This document shows, in pieces, positions 46,126-53,829 of a stretch of 55,984 nucleotides of DNA. The translations under genes were made by a program, and so were the position numbers. Source of the stretch: Eubacteriales bacterium (lineage in GTDB: Bacteria > Bacillota > Clostridia > Eubacteriales > Anaerofustaceae); the NCBI GenBank assembly GCA_024685545.1, contig JAIKVR010000006.1, positions 1 to 55,984 on the forward strand, given 5' to 3'. The notes under the pieces are model-generated. The model was not told where the DNA came from, made no database searches, and saw only the letters and a list, made by a program, of their open reading frames with translations. How positions within the stretch are numbered: position 1 is the stretch's first letter; the number at the start of each line of letters is the position of its first letter.

Positions 46126-46848
46126 ATGGAGACTTACAGAACTTATACCGCGGCAGAACTGCTGAGCAGCAACGTCTATCCCGGACGCGGTATCATGATC
46201 GGCATGAGCGAGGACGGGAAGAGCGCGGTGACAGCTTATTTCATCATGGGCCGCAGTGACAATAGCCGCAACAGGATATTCAAGGAAGAGGACGAAACAT
46301 TGATGATATATCCTTTCGACGCTTCCAAGGTAAGCAATCCCGAGCTCATAATCTATGCGCCGGTAAGGGTCTTCGACAATAATCTCGTGGTAACCAACGG
46401 CGACCAGACCGACACTATCGTAGAGTACCTTCAGAAAGGGCTGCGGTTCGAGGACGCCCTGGAGACCAGGACCTTCGAACCGGACGAACCAAACTTTACG
46501 CCGAGGGTAAGCGGTATCGTCAAGTTCCACGGACATGACTTCAATTATAAACTCAACATACTCAAGAGCATCGACGAGAAAGGCACCGAATGCGTGCGGT
46601 ACACTTTCTGCTACGAGCCGGTTGCGGGTCTGGGCCACTTTATCCATACCTACAACGGTGACGGCGCACCGATCCCATCCTTTACCGGAGAGCCTGAAAG
46701 GGTGAAGATCCCCAATGACATCGACGGGTTTACTTCCGAGCTCTGGGACAACCTCAACGAAGCCAACAAGGTGTCTCTGTATGTGCGTTACGACAATCTG
46801 ACAGACAACACCCACGAGATCAGGGTGAAAAATAAACACGTTAATTGA
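46126..46848 (+). CDS. purO: IMP cyclohydrolase, PurO-type
   Basis: A 240-residue protein of the IMP_cyclohyd family (PurO-like), the enzyme that closes FAICAR to IMP in archaea and in some Clostridia. Segments supporting this are SSNVYPGRGIMIGMSEDG at the N-terminus, AYFIMGRSDNSRNR, then an NELVVTNGDQTD-like stretch (NNLVVTNGDQTD) and FTPRVSGIV. AAGGAGG precedes the ATG. It stands immediately before a stand-alone AICAR transformylase, and so replaces the N-terminal cyclohydrolase half of the usual bifunctional PurH. The assignment rests on pattern and gene order and is strong together. Confidence 0.9.
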   Translation: METYRTYTAAELLSSNVYPGRGIMIGMSEDGKSAVTAYFIMGRSDNSRNRIFKEEDETLMIYPFDASKVSNPELIIYAPVRVFDNNLVVTNGDQTDTIVEYLQKGLRFEDALETRTFEPDEPNFTPRVSGIVKFHGHDFNYKLNILKSIDEKGTECVRYTFCYEPVAGLGHFIHTYNGDGAPIPSFTGEPERVKIPNDIDGFTSELWDNLNEANKVSLYVRYDNLTDNTHEIRVKNKHVN

Positions 46849-46862
46849 CCAAGGAGAAAAGA

Positions 46863-48047
46863 ATGAAAGAATTTGAACTGAAATACGGCTGCAACCCGAA
46901 TCAGAAGCCTGCCAAGATCTTCATGGCAGACGGGAGCGAGTTGCCAGTAGAGATCCTGGGCGGCAGACCAGGCTACATCAACTTCCTCGACGCTTTCAAT
47001 TCATACCAGCTCGTACGTGAATTGAAAGAACAGCTGCATACCACCGCCGCGGCTTCATTCAAGCACGTTTCACCCACCAGCGCCGCTCTGGCGATCCCCA
47101 TGAGCAAAGAGCTGAAAAAAGCTGTCTTTGCCGACGATATCGAGGGCATTGACGATTCACCGCTGGCTACAGCGTATGCCAGGGCGAGAGGAACCGACAG
47201 GATGAGCTCTTTCGGGGACTGGATCGCCCTCTCCGATACCTGTGACGTCACTACTGCGAAGATCATCCGCAGGGAAGTCTCCGACGGCGTCATCGCCCCG
47301 GGATTTACACCTGAAGCTCTTGAGATCCTCCATCGCAAGAAGAACGGCAATTATCCGATCATCCGCATTGAGGAAGGCTACACACCCGATCCGGTGGAGA
47401 TGAAGCAGGTATATGGCGTCACTTTCTCCCAGATCAGAAACAATTTCGTAATCAACGCCGACCTTCTGAAGAACATCGTCACAAAGAATAAGGATCTGCC
47501 CGAATTCGCAGTCAGAGACATGATAGTAGCTCTCCTGACACTCAAATACACGCAGTCCAACTCAGTGTGCTTTGCGGAAGACGGACAGGCGATCGGCGTA
47601 GGCGCCGGACAGCAGAGCCGTATCCACTGCACGAGGCTAGCTGGCGGGAAAGCCGACAACTGGCACCTCAGACAGACCGAAAAGGTTCTGGATCTTCCGT
47701 TCAAGGAAGGATTGGGACGTCCCGACAGGGACAACGCGATCGACGTCTATCTCTCAGATGACTATGATGACGTGATCGGCGATGATGTCTGGGAAAAGAC
47801 ATTCACCCGCAAGCCCGAGCCTTTCACCAAGGAGGAAAAGAGAGCATACCTCAATTCCCTCGACAAGACCACCTGCGGGTCAGACGCATTCTTCCCGTTC
47901 GAGGATAACATCGTACGCGCCAGAAGGAGCGGAGCGAAATACGTCGCCGAGCCTGGCGGAAGCGTACGCGACAAACAGGTCACGGAAAAGGCTGACGAGT
48001 ACGGAATGGTCATGGCCTTCACGGGCATGAGGCTGTTCCATCATTAA
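46863..48047 (+). CDS. purH: AICAR formyltransferase (stand-alone, no cyclohydrolase half)
   Basis: A 394-residue protein equivalent to the C-terminal AICARFT domain of PurH. It starts at ATG 46863 (AAGGAG 6 nt upstream), giving MKEFELKYGCNPNQKPA; a TTG at 46845 is rejected. Hallmarks are LKYGCNPNQ, FKHVSPTSAA with the catalytic Lys-His, RMSSFGDWIALSD, VCFAEDGQAIGVGAGQQSRIHC and SDAFFPFEDN. The MGS-like cyclohydrolase domain (about 200 residues) is missing and its role is taken by the preceding PurO-type gene. It adds the last formyl group to AICAR. It ends the pur operon. Confidence 0.95.
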   Translation: MKEFELKYGCNPNQKPAKIFMADGSELPVEILGGRPGYINFLDAFNSYQLVRELKEQLHTTAAASFKHVSPTSAALAIPMSKELKKAVFADDIEGIDDSPLATAYARARGTDRMSSFGDWIALSDTCDVTTAKIIRREVSDGVIAPGFTPEALEILHRKKNGNYPIIRIEEGYTPDPVEMKQVYGVTFSQIRNNFVINADLLKNIVTKNKDLPEFAVRDMIVALLTLKYTQSNSVCFAEDGQAIGVGAGQQSRIHCTRLAGGKADNWHLRQTEKVLDLPFKEGLGRPDRDNAIDVYLSDDYDDVIGDDVWEKTFTRKPEPFTKEEKRAYLNSLDKTTCGSDAFFPFEDNIVRARRSGAKYVAEPGGSVRDKQVTEKADEYGMVMAFTGMRLFHH

Positions 48048-48072
48048 AAGACCGTCAAAATTACATTAAATA

Positions 48073-48094
48073 ATCCCCCTCGTACGAGGGGGAT
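48073..48094 (+). terminator. Terminator of the pur operon
   Basis: A perfect 22-bp palindrome (ATCCCCCTCG and its complement) 26 bp after the last pur gene. The following T-tract is weak (ATCTTGTAT). Confidence 0.72.
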
Positions 48095-48126
48095 ATCTTG
48101 TATATTCACGGATCGTATCAGACGCA

Positions 48127-48157
48127 CAAAAGCCCCGTCGTAATGACGAGGCTTTTG
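48127..48157 (-). terminator. Terminator of the M42 peptidase operon
   Basis: Stem CAAAAGCC/GGCTTTTG (48127-48134, 48150-48157) extended by CGTC/GACG with one mismatch, 17 bp after the stop of the small Gly/Ser-rich gene on the minus strand. Confidence 0.68.
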
Positions 48158-48173
48158 ATTTTATCTTATCGCT

Positions 48174-48551
48174 TTATTTTCCTCTTCCAGAGCCTCCGCC
48201 GTGTGTGCTTCCGCCGCCGGAAGAACTGCTGTTGTTACTGGGCACTTCTGGTGCGCGGTAAGTGTTGCTGGGATTTCCCTGCACGGGGTGAGTGCCTGAA
48301 GGCCTTGTCGGGCGGTAGCTGTTTCCACTCGGATGCGAATCTCTTCCCGTGGGACGCGAGTGCTGTGGGCTGCCGGGATTCAGAGTCTCAGTTGGCCTGT
48401 GTGAAGCATTCCCGAAACCGCCGTGGTAATTGCTGTCCGATGAAGGCCGCGAATAGATGTCGTGACTCCCGCTCCGGTAGTATGGCCTGTTCGCGGACGA
48501 AAGAAGTCCTTTGCCCAGCAGAAGCAGAAGAAGGATCCCTAGTACGGTCAT
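48174..48551 (-). CDS. Small membrane-anchored Gly/Ser/Pro-rich protein
   Basis: A 125-residue protein with one N-terminal hydrophobic segment (VLGILLLLLLGKGLL), acting as a signal anchor, followed by a low-complexity tail rich in Ser, Gly, Pro, Asn and His. The last residues, SSSSGGGSTHGGGSGRGK, are strikingly like the end of the TPM protein at 52426-53601 (SSGGGGSSSGGGAGRHK). AAGGAG precedes the ATG, so it is real. It is 25 nt after the M42 peptidase gene. Function unknown. Confidence 0.7.
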   Translation of the reverse strand: MTVLGILLLLLLGKGLLSSANRPYYRSGSHDIYSRPSSDSNYHGGFGNASHRPTETLNPGSPQHSRPTGRDSHPSGNSYRPTRPSGTHPVQGNPSNTYRAPEVPSNNSSSSGGGSTHGGGSGRGK

Positions 48552-48576
48552 ATTTATTTCTCCTTTCCGGAAGGCT

Positions 48577-49650
48577 TTAGAATGTCTCGAATATATTCTC
48601 GTCGAGTTCTGTCAGTATCTTGACTGTAAGCTCAACGGCATTCTCGAAGTCTTCCTCGGCAGTGATGCCGTTGGCTGAGTGTGCGTATCTGACAGGTATG
48701 CCCATTACGATGGTGGGTATTCCCTGGTTTGCGACGTGATACTTCATGCCGTTGGTCCCGCTGCCTTCTCTTACGCCCGCCTGCCATTTGATTCCGTATT
48801 TTTTCGCTGTATCCAGAGCGAATTTCTGGAATCTGGGGTGGGAAATCATGCTTCCGTCCATATGCCTTAGGAATGGACCGTGTTTGAGTCTTGTCTGGAT
48901 GTCGCTGCCGGAGGCGATAGTGTCGTCCGCGGGGCATCCTTCAAAGCAGATGACCAGGTCGGGCTTGACTGTCTGAGCCGCTATTTGGGCGCCGCCCGCG
49001 TTGAACTCCTCCATAACGGCCAGCACGCCCGAAACGTCGACCTTGAGATCCATATCCTTTATGCGGTTAAGGGTGGTGATGACAGCTGCGCAGCCGACTC
49101 TGCAGTCGAATGCCTTGCCGAAGATCAGTCCGTGTTCCTCGTCGTATTCGCACGTGGTGTCGAAGGTTGCCGGTTCGCCCATTGTGATCGCGAATTCTTC
49201 CTCAGCTTCCTTATCGCTCGTCGCGCCTACGTCCATCGAGAGCTGGTTGATCTGGGTAATGGCGCCCGCATTGGCTGATGAAGTCTTGGCGTAGTGCGGA
49301 GAAACAGAGCTGATTATTCCAGGGATGAATTCGCCTCTGTCGTTCCGTACTCTGACCTTATCTGAAGCCAAAGTTACCAGTGTTGGGCTGCCCAGATTCG
49401 TGAATCTGAGAGAACCGTCGGGACGCACTGAATGGACCATGAATCCAACTTCGTCGCTGTGGGCATCGAGAAGAACATGGAGCTTCTTGCCAGAGAAATT
49501 CTTCGGCTTCATATAGAAGTTTCTCATATGGTCTTCGTAGACATCCAGCTCCTTGGTGTAGCGTCTGGCTGTATTGACTACTTCGTCTTCAAAGCCGGAG
49601 GGCCCGAAGGCGTCGGCAAGCTCGGTTATGAGCTCAACATTTTTATTCAT
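48577..49650 (-). CDS. M42-family metallo-aminopeptidase
   Basis: A 357-residue peptidase of the glutamyl-aminopeptidase/cellulase M family. FGPSGFEDEV begins the fold; metal ligands are in LLDAHSDEVGFMV (His), FDCRVGCAAV (Asp, bridging) and VMEEFNAGGAQIA, where the Glu pair corresponds to the catalytic EE of QEEVGLRGA; the final His is in IPVRYAHSANG. The QEEVG signature is altered to MEEFNAG, and the Gly/Cys around DCR are variants, but the ligand set looks complete. Such enzymes form large tetrahedral complexes that trim peptides. It is co-transcribed with the small protein downstream. Confidence 0.93.
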   Translation of the reverse strand: MNKNVELITELADAFGPSGFEDEVVNTARRYTKELDVYEDHMRNFYMKPKNFSGKKLHVLLDAHSDEVGFMVHSVRPDGSLRFTNLGSPTLVTLASDKVRVRNDRGEFIPGIISSVSPHYAKTSSANAGAITQINQLSMDVGATSDKEAEEEFAITMGEPATFDTTCEYDEEHGLIFGKAFDCRVGCAAVITTLNRIKDMDLKVDVSGVLAVMEEFNAGGAQIAAQTVKPDLVICFEGCPADDTIASGSDIQTRLKHGPFLRHMDGSMISHPRFQKFALDTAKKYGIKWQAGVREGSGTNGMKYHVANQGIPTIVMGIPVRYAHSANGITAEEDFENAVELTVKILTELDENIFETF

Positions 49651-49705
49651 TTTTTCTCTCCGTATTAATGCTTTTGACTTTTACGCAAAGCCCTTTTTAC
49701 GCTGT

Positions 49706-49714
49706 ATTATAACA
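49706..49714 (-). promoter_or_regulatory. Extended -10 promoter of the M42 peptidase gene
   Basis: Minus-strand TGT-TATAAT (49714-49706) about 55 bp before the ATG at 49650. The -35 is poor. It is back to back with the XpaC operon promoter. Confidence 0.55.
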
Positions 49715-49733
49715 CAGCTTTAATCATTTTCGC

Positions 49734-49762
49734 TTGACTTGCCTTGAATTTCCGTTTAGAAT
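49734..49762 (+). promoter_or_regulatory. Promoter of the xpaC-telA-lemA-TPM operon
   Basis: TTGACT (49734-49739), 17-nt spacer, TAGAAT (49757-49762). Start near 49769, 58 nt before the xpaC ATG. Confidence 0.68.
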
Positions 49763-49826
49763 TTGTTTTAGTGAAAATTAGGTCTTAATTTCAACAAAAA
49801 ACGTATATTGAAAGAGGTTTTGTTCA

Positions 49827-50567
49827 ATGGTAAAAAAGCTCAGGGAATCCGTGATGCCGATATACGCCATCGGAGCAGCCTGGCTGTTATACGCCCTCTT
49901 CTTCCCGCTGTACAAAGGGGTGCATTTCCTGGCAGCCGCAGCTCTTTCCGCCGCGGCATATTTCGCAGCGAAAATGATCTTCCCGCCTAAGGAAGTGCTG
50001 GTGGAAAAGGGCTTTATGGAACTCACCGGGGATGAAAAAGCCGATAAGATGATCGAAGAGGCCAACGAATACATCAGACAGATGAGGACCGCGGTGAAGG
50101 GCCTTCCTTCCGGCAACAGCGTTGCCGCCGATGAGGAAAAGATTGAGGAAGTCACCGAGAAGATATTCGGATATCTGAAGGATCATCCGGACGAGTCCTT
50201 CGATATCCATCGCTTCACATCATATTACCTGCCAACGACCGTAAAGCTGCTGGAGACATATCAGAACCTGAATTCCAAGAACGTTTCCGCCCAGAACGTC
50301 ACTTCTACCATGAAGAAGATCGACGATATGCTGGATAAGGTGATAGCCGCATTCGAGAACCAGCTCAACGGCTTGTATGCCTATCAGGCGATGGACGTTT
50401 CCGCGGAGATAAACGTTATGCAGGATATACTGAAGACGGAAGGACTGCTTACGGGGGATACGATCGACACCGTCAAGGCAGGAGTCACCGGAGAATCCGC
50501 AGTAAGGGATTTTGAGAAGGATGCCCCGTCTGACGGCATCACCCTCTCACTGAACGAGAAAAAATAA
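49827..50567 (+). CDS. xpaC: XpaC-like protein (5-bromo-4-chloroindolyl phosphate hydrolysis family)
   Basis: A 246-residue protein. A membrane hairpin of two hydrophobic helices fills residues 9-52 (IYAIGAAWLLYALFF and FLAAAALSAAAYFAAKMIF), followed by PKEVLVEKGFMELTGDEKAD, typical of XpaC. The remainder is helical with a coiled-coil look: FTSYYLPTTVKLLETYQNL is the most conserved segment. The family name comes from an old Bacillus phenotype and says little about real function. It is almost always next to TelA, as here, 34 nt upstream. Confidence 0.9.
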   Translation: MVKKLRESVMPIYAIGAAWLLYALFFPLYKGVHFLAAAALSAAAYFAAKMIFPPKEVLVEKGFMELTGDEKADKMIEEANEYIRQMRTAVKGLPSGNSVAADEEKIEEVTEKIFGYLKDHPDESFDIHRFTSYYLPTTVKLLETYQNLNSKNVSAQNVTSTMKKIDDMLDKVIAAFENQLNGLYAYQAMDVSAEINVMQDILKTEGLLTGDTIDTVKAGVTGESAVRDFEKDAPSDGITLSLNEKK

Positions 50568-50601
50568 TAATCCAATATAGATATAAACGAAAGGATACAA
50601 A

Positions 50602-51789
50602 ATGAGCGAAGAAATCAAGATCGAAACAGAACAGACCCCGGAGCTTGTCTTCGGAAGCGAGCCCGCCATCGAGATAGAAACAGTTTTAGAGGATGCCTCT
50701 AGAGCTCTCGAAGCGGCAGAGACCGGCAGTAAGGAACTGACCACCCCCAAATTCACCGAAAAAGAGATGCAGGTGATCACGGACTTTGCCGATAAGATCG
50801 ATATCACCAATGCCACCCAGGTGTTGCAGTACGGCAGCGGTGCCCAGAAGCATATCGCAGGCTTCTCCGAGAGCGCCCTCGACAAGGTCCGCAACAAGGA
50901 CATGGGTTCCATAGGCAACGATCTCTCCAACCTGGTGCTGACACTGAAGGGCTTCGACGGCTCTGACAAAAAGGGCATAGCCAAATGGTTCCAGAGCACC
51001 CGCAGGACGCTAGCCAAGATGAAGAAGAACTACGAAAGAGTGGAAGTAAACGTCGACCAGGTCGTAAAGGTACTGGAAGGCCATCAGGTCACCCTTTACA
51101 AGGACATCAACATGTTCAACCAGATGTACGAGTTGAACGCAAAGTACTACAAGGAACTCTCCATGTACATCCAAGCCGGAAAGATCTCTCTTGAAAAGGC
51201 TGACGCACATCTCAAGGAACTCAGAGCCAAGGCTGCTGAGACCGGTGCCACGGAAGATGCACAGGCTGCCAATGACTTCGCCAACCAGATCACACGCTTC
51301 GAAAAGAGGATCTACGATCTTGAACTGACCAAGACCATTTCCTTGCAGATGGGTCCGCAGATCAGGCTTCTGCAGAACAATGACTCACTCATGGCCGAAA
51401 AGATCAATTCCTCCATCGTTAATACCATTCCTCTCTGGAAGAGCCAGATGGTCCTGGCCCTCGGACTGGAGAATGCAAGAGCTGCCACCGAAGCACAGAA
51501 GCAGGTCACCGATATGACCAACAAACTGCTCAGAGAGAACAGCGAGAAGCTGAAGATGGGCACCATCGAAGCGGCTAAAGAAGGTGAGAGGGGCATTGTC
51601 GAGATCGACACGCTGAAGAAGACCAACGAAGACCTCATCACCACCATCGATACCGTGCTTCAGATTCAGAAGGACGGCAAAGCCAAGAGAGCCGATGCTG
51701 AAAAAGAACTGGCTGCCATCGAGAACCAGCTCAAGCAGAAGCTGCTTGAAGTCGCCACAAATGCTCAGAAAGACAACGCAAACGCGTAA
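50602..51789 (+). CDS. telA: TelA-family (toxic anion resistance) protein
   Basis: A 395-residue, largely coiled-coil soluble protein. Characteristic stretches are DITNATQVLQYGSGAQKHIAG-like (TNATQVLQYGSGAQKHIAGF), LDKVRNKDMGSIGNDLSNLV, QVTLYKDINMFNQMYELNAKYYKELS and the C-terminal TLKKTNEDLITTIDTVLQIQ. TelA proteins were named for tellurite resistance in plasmid operons; chromosomal copies are linked with tolerance to envelope-active agents. It follows xpaC and precedes the LemA-like gene by 2 nt. Confidence 0.95.
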   Translation: MSEEIKIETEQTPELVFGSEPAIEIETVLEDASRALEAAETGSKELTTPKFTEKEMQVITDFADKIDITNATQVLQYGSGAQKHIAGFSESALDKVRNKDMGSIGNDLSNLVLTLKGFDGSDKKGIAKWFQSTRRTLAKMKKNYERVEVNVDQVVKVLEGHQVTLYKDINMFNQMYELNAKYYKELSMYIQAGKISLEKADAHLKELRAKAAETGATEDAQAANDFANQITRFEKRIYDLELTKTISLQMGPQIRLLQNNDSLMAEKINSSIVNTIPLWKSQMVLALGLENARAATEAQKQVTDMTNKLLRENSEKLKMGTIEAAKEGERGIVEIDTLKKTNEDLITTIDTVLQIQKDGKAKRADAEKELAAIENQLKQKLLEVATNAQKDNANA

Positions 51790-51791
51790 AA

Positions 51792-52412
51792 ATGAAAGAA
51801 ACTGCAGATAAAAAGAAACAAAACAATACAGAAAAGCCATTGAAGGCCATAGGCAGGGGGAAAGCGATTTTCATCGTGATCCTGTGCATCATTCTTGCCG
51901 TCTTCGTCGGAGGCCGACGCGGGCTGATGAACGAGAGGAAAGAAGCTCTTTCGTATTTCACCGGGGAAAACTACAAAGGCGGTCAGAATAACAACCACAG
52001 CGAAAAGGACTGCGTGCGCTATTATATTGACGAACGCCTCAGCTGTGCCAATAACCTTATCACCCTCGCCTCATATTACATACCTAACGACTCGCTGGTC
52101 AAGAACGTCAAGTCGGAGATCGATGACCTGATCGACAACGACAATCCTTCCAGTTGCTACAAGCACAACGAGAAGCTGACGGCTGCATGCAACTCTCTCT
52201 TTGAGAAGCTCAAGAACGTTATTCCGGAGGGAGATGAGTATCTGGTATATGCTCAGGGGCAGATCGACAAGATGGTAAGCGCCCAGCAGAAGATGGGCCA
52301 TCTGGAATACAATGTCAAGGCCGAGACCTTCAACAAGCTGATCTCTCGTTTCCCGACAGATCTGGTCAGCAGGTTCACCTTCGTGAGAGCCCTGCCGCTC
52401 TTTACGGACTAA
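51792..52412 (+). CDS. LemA-like membrane protein
   Basis: A 206-residue protein with a basic N-terminus, one membrane helix (about 24-41, KAIFIVILCIILAVFVGG), and a helical outside domain. The end of that domain, YNVKAETFNKLISRFPTDLVSRFTFVRALPLF, fits the LemA signature (YN...N....FP..L.a...gf....yF) with mutated details. The beginning also follows the LemA pattern in which two long helices pack. It is 2 nt after telA and 13 nt before the TPM gene; LemA and TPM proteins are frequent partners. Divergent from standard LemA, so called LemA-like. Confidence 0.78.
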   Translation: MKETADKKKQNNTEKPLKAIGRGKAIFIVILCIILAVFVGGRRGLMNERKEALSYFTGENYKGGQNNNHSEKDCVRYYIDERLSCANNLITLASYYIPNDSLVKNVKSEIDDLIDNDNPSSCYKHNEKLTAACNSLFEKLKNVIPEGDEYLVYAQGQIDKMVSAQQKMGHLEYNVKAETFNKLISRFPTDLVSRFTFVRALPLFTD

Positions 52413-52425
52413 GGAGGCCGACGAA

Positions 52426-53601
52426 ATGAAAAAAAGGATACTGCCCGCTCTGGCTGCCATCCTGCTGGTGTTTTTCACCGCAGTGAGCCCGACAGCAGCC
52501 TACAGCATAGACAAGCCATCCCCTATATATATCGGGGACTATGCGAACGTGATAGATGCCGACACTGAAAACTACATAGCCCGCGAAGCTGCCAATCTTG
52601 ATGACATGTGCGGCGCGCAGATCGTGATTATCACCGTCGATTTTCTGAACGGTGAAGAAATCGAGAACGTGGCGTACCAGATCTTCAACGACTGGGGCAT
52701 TGGCAATGCCGAGAGAAACAACGGAGTACTGCTTCTGATGGCCATCGTCGATGACGATTACTGGTGCATGGTGGGCAAGGGCATCGAGGATGATCCTCTC
52801 GATGAAACGGTGCTTTCATATTTGCTCGACGAATACTTGGAGCCCGATTTTGCTGCACGTAATTATTCAGACGGAGCTTTGAAATTCTTTGATGCTGTAT
52901 ACGATAAGCTCTACGATTATTACAGAGGCGGTGTCAATCCGAATCCGAACCCCAATCCAAATCCGAACCCGCAGCCGAATCCCGGACCGGACACGGATGA
53001 AACGGCAAGCAAGATAGCGACGCTTATCCTGATTGTTCTGATTGTATTGTTGGTAATGGCGCTTATGAGGAAGAGCTATGCCAGAAGAAATCCCGGTGTC
53101 TACCGTACCAGGCCTCTCCAGTTCTGGGTCCCTAGAGCGCCCAGGATATATTACCGTCAGGGATACCGTCCGACCGGTAATACCTATCATCCCTACAATA
53201 ACTATAATACCTATCCGAACGGGCATCAGCCCTCAGGCAATAACGGCAGCGGTTGGGGAAACAATAATCATAATAACAACTCCGGATCCTCCTCGAGTTC
53301 CGGCCATTACGGCAGCGGTTCATTCGGTGGAGGAAGTTCATACGGAGGAGGCGTCGGCCGCAGCTCACGCTCTTCAGGTTCCAGCAAAGGATATTCGGGA
53401 CATTCGTACAGTTCCGGTTCCAGCAGTAAATCCTCATTCGGAAGCACTCATTCGAGTTCCTCGAGCTCATATTCCTCGGGATCGCACTCCTCGAGTTCAT
53501 ATTCCTCAAGTTCGAGCTCTTCAAGTTCCCATTCTTCGAGCTCTCATTCTTCAGGAGGAGGCGGCAGCTCCAGTGGAGGCGGCGCTGGAAGGCATAAATA
53601 A
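52426..53601 (+). CDS. TPM domain protein with Asn-Pro repeat and Ser-rich tail
   Basis: A 391-residue exported protein. A signal peptide covers residues 1-25 (cleavage likely after TAA or AYS). A TPM phosphatase-like domain (about 34-168) follows: YIGDYANVIDADTENYI, QIVIITVDFLNGEEIENVAYQIFNDWGIG and NNGVLLLMAIVDDDYWCMVGKGIED. Then six Asn-Pro repeats (171-182), a membrane helix (195-215), a basic segment, and a ~100-residue tail that is nearly all Ser and Gly (from about 283 onward). TPM proteins of this YgcG type are linked with membrane and photosystem repair in other organisms. GGAGG precedes the ATG. It closes the XpaC-TelA-LemA-like operon. Confidence 0.92.
   Translation: MKKRILPALAAILLVFFTAVSPTAAYSIDKPSPIYIGDYANVIDADTENYIAREAANLDDMCGAQIVIITVDFLNGEEIENVAYQIFNDWGIGNAERNNGVLLLMAIVDDDYWCMVGKGIEDDPLDETVLSYLLDEYLEPDFAARNYSDGALKFFDAVYDKLYDYYRGGVNPNPNPNPNPNPQPNPGPDTDETASKIATLILIVLIVLLVMALMRKSYARRNPGVYRTRPLQFWVPRAPRIYYRQGYRPTGNTYHPYNNYNTYPNGHQPSGNNGSGWGNNNHNNNSGSSSSSGHYGSGSFGGGSSYGGGVGRSSRSSGSSKGYSGHSYSSGSSSKSSFGSTHSSSSSSYSSGSHSSSSYSSSSSSSSSHSSSSHSSGGGGSSSGGGAGRHK
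52936..52989 (+). repeat. Asn-Pro codon repeat in the TPM gene
   Basis: Six consecutive Asn-Pro codon pairs (52936-52971), then Gln-Pro, Asn-Pro, Gly-Pro. AATCCG and AACCCC variants alternate, so it is a degenerate rather than exact tandem repeat. It encodes a rigid spacer between the TPM domain and the membrane helix. Confidence 0.88.
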
Positions 53602-53623
53602 AAATCAGTACATATGCTGAGAC

Positions 53624-53653
53624 AACGGGGACAGGTCATGACCTGTCCCCGTT
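53624..53653 (+). terminator. Terminator of the XpaC-TelA-LemA-TPM operon
   Basis: A perfect 30-bp palindrome (AACGGGGACAGGTCA and its complement) starting 22 bp after the TPM stop, followed by TCCTTTA. The gap between it and pncB (53654-53829) shows no gene. Confidence 0.82.
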
Positions 53654-53829
53654 TCCTTTAAAGACTGCAAAAAAAATGAAGGATTTGAAAAATATGCAAA
53701 ACAGGAAATTCAACTGCATGAGGTGTACGATCTCTGCAGTTTTTTGTTTTCGGAAGCATATAATTCAGACTTTTTATGGGCTCATGTGATATCCCAACAG
53801 GCTGAGAATACTGATTTACAGCTTTGTCT

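Noticed and set aside
48073..48157. CRISPR-like repeat pair
   Set aside because: The two repeats are unrelated terminators; no periodic repeat-spacer pattern occurs anywhere in the window.
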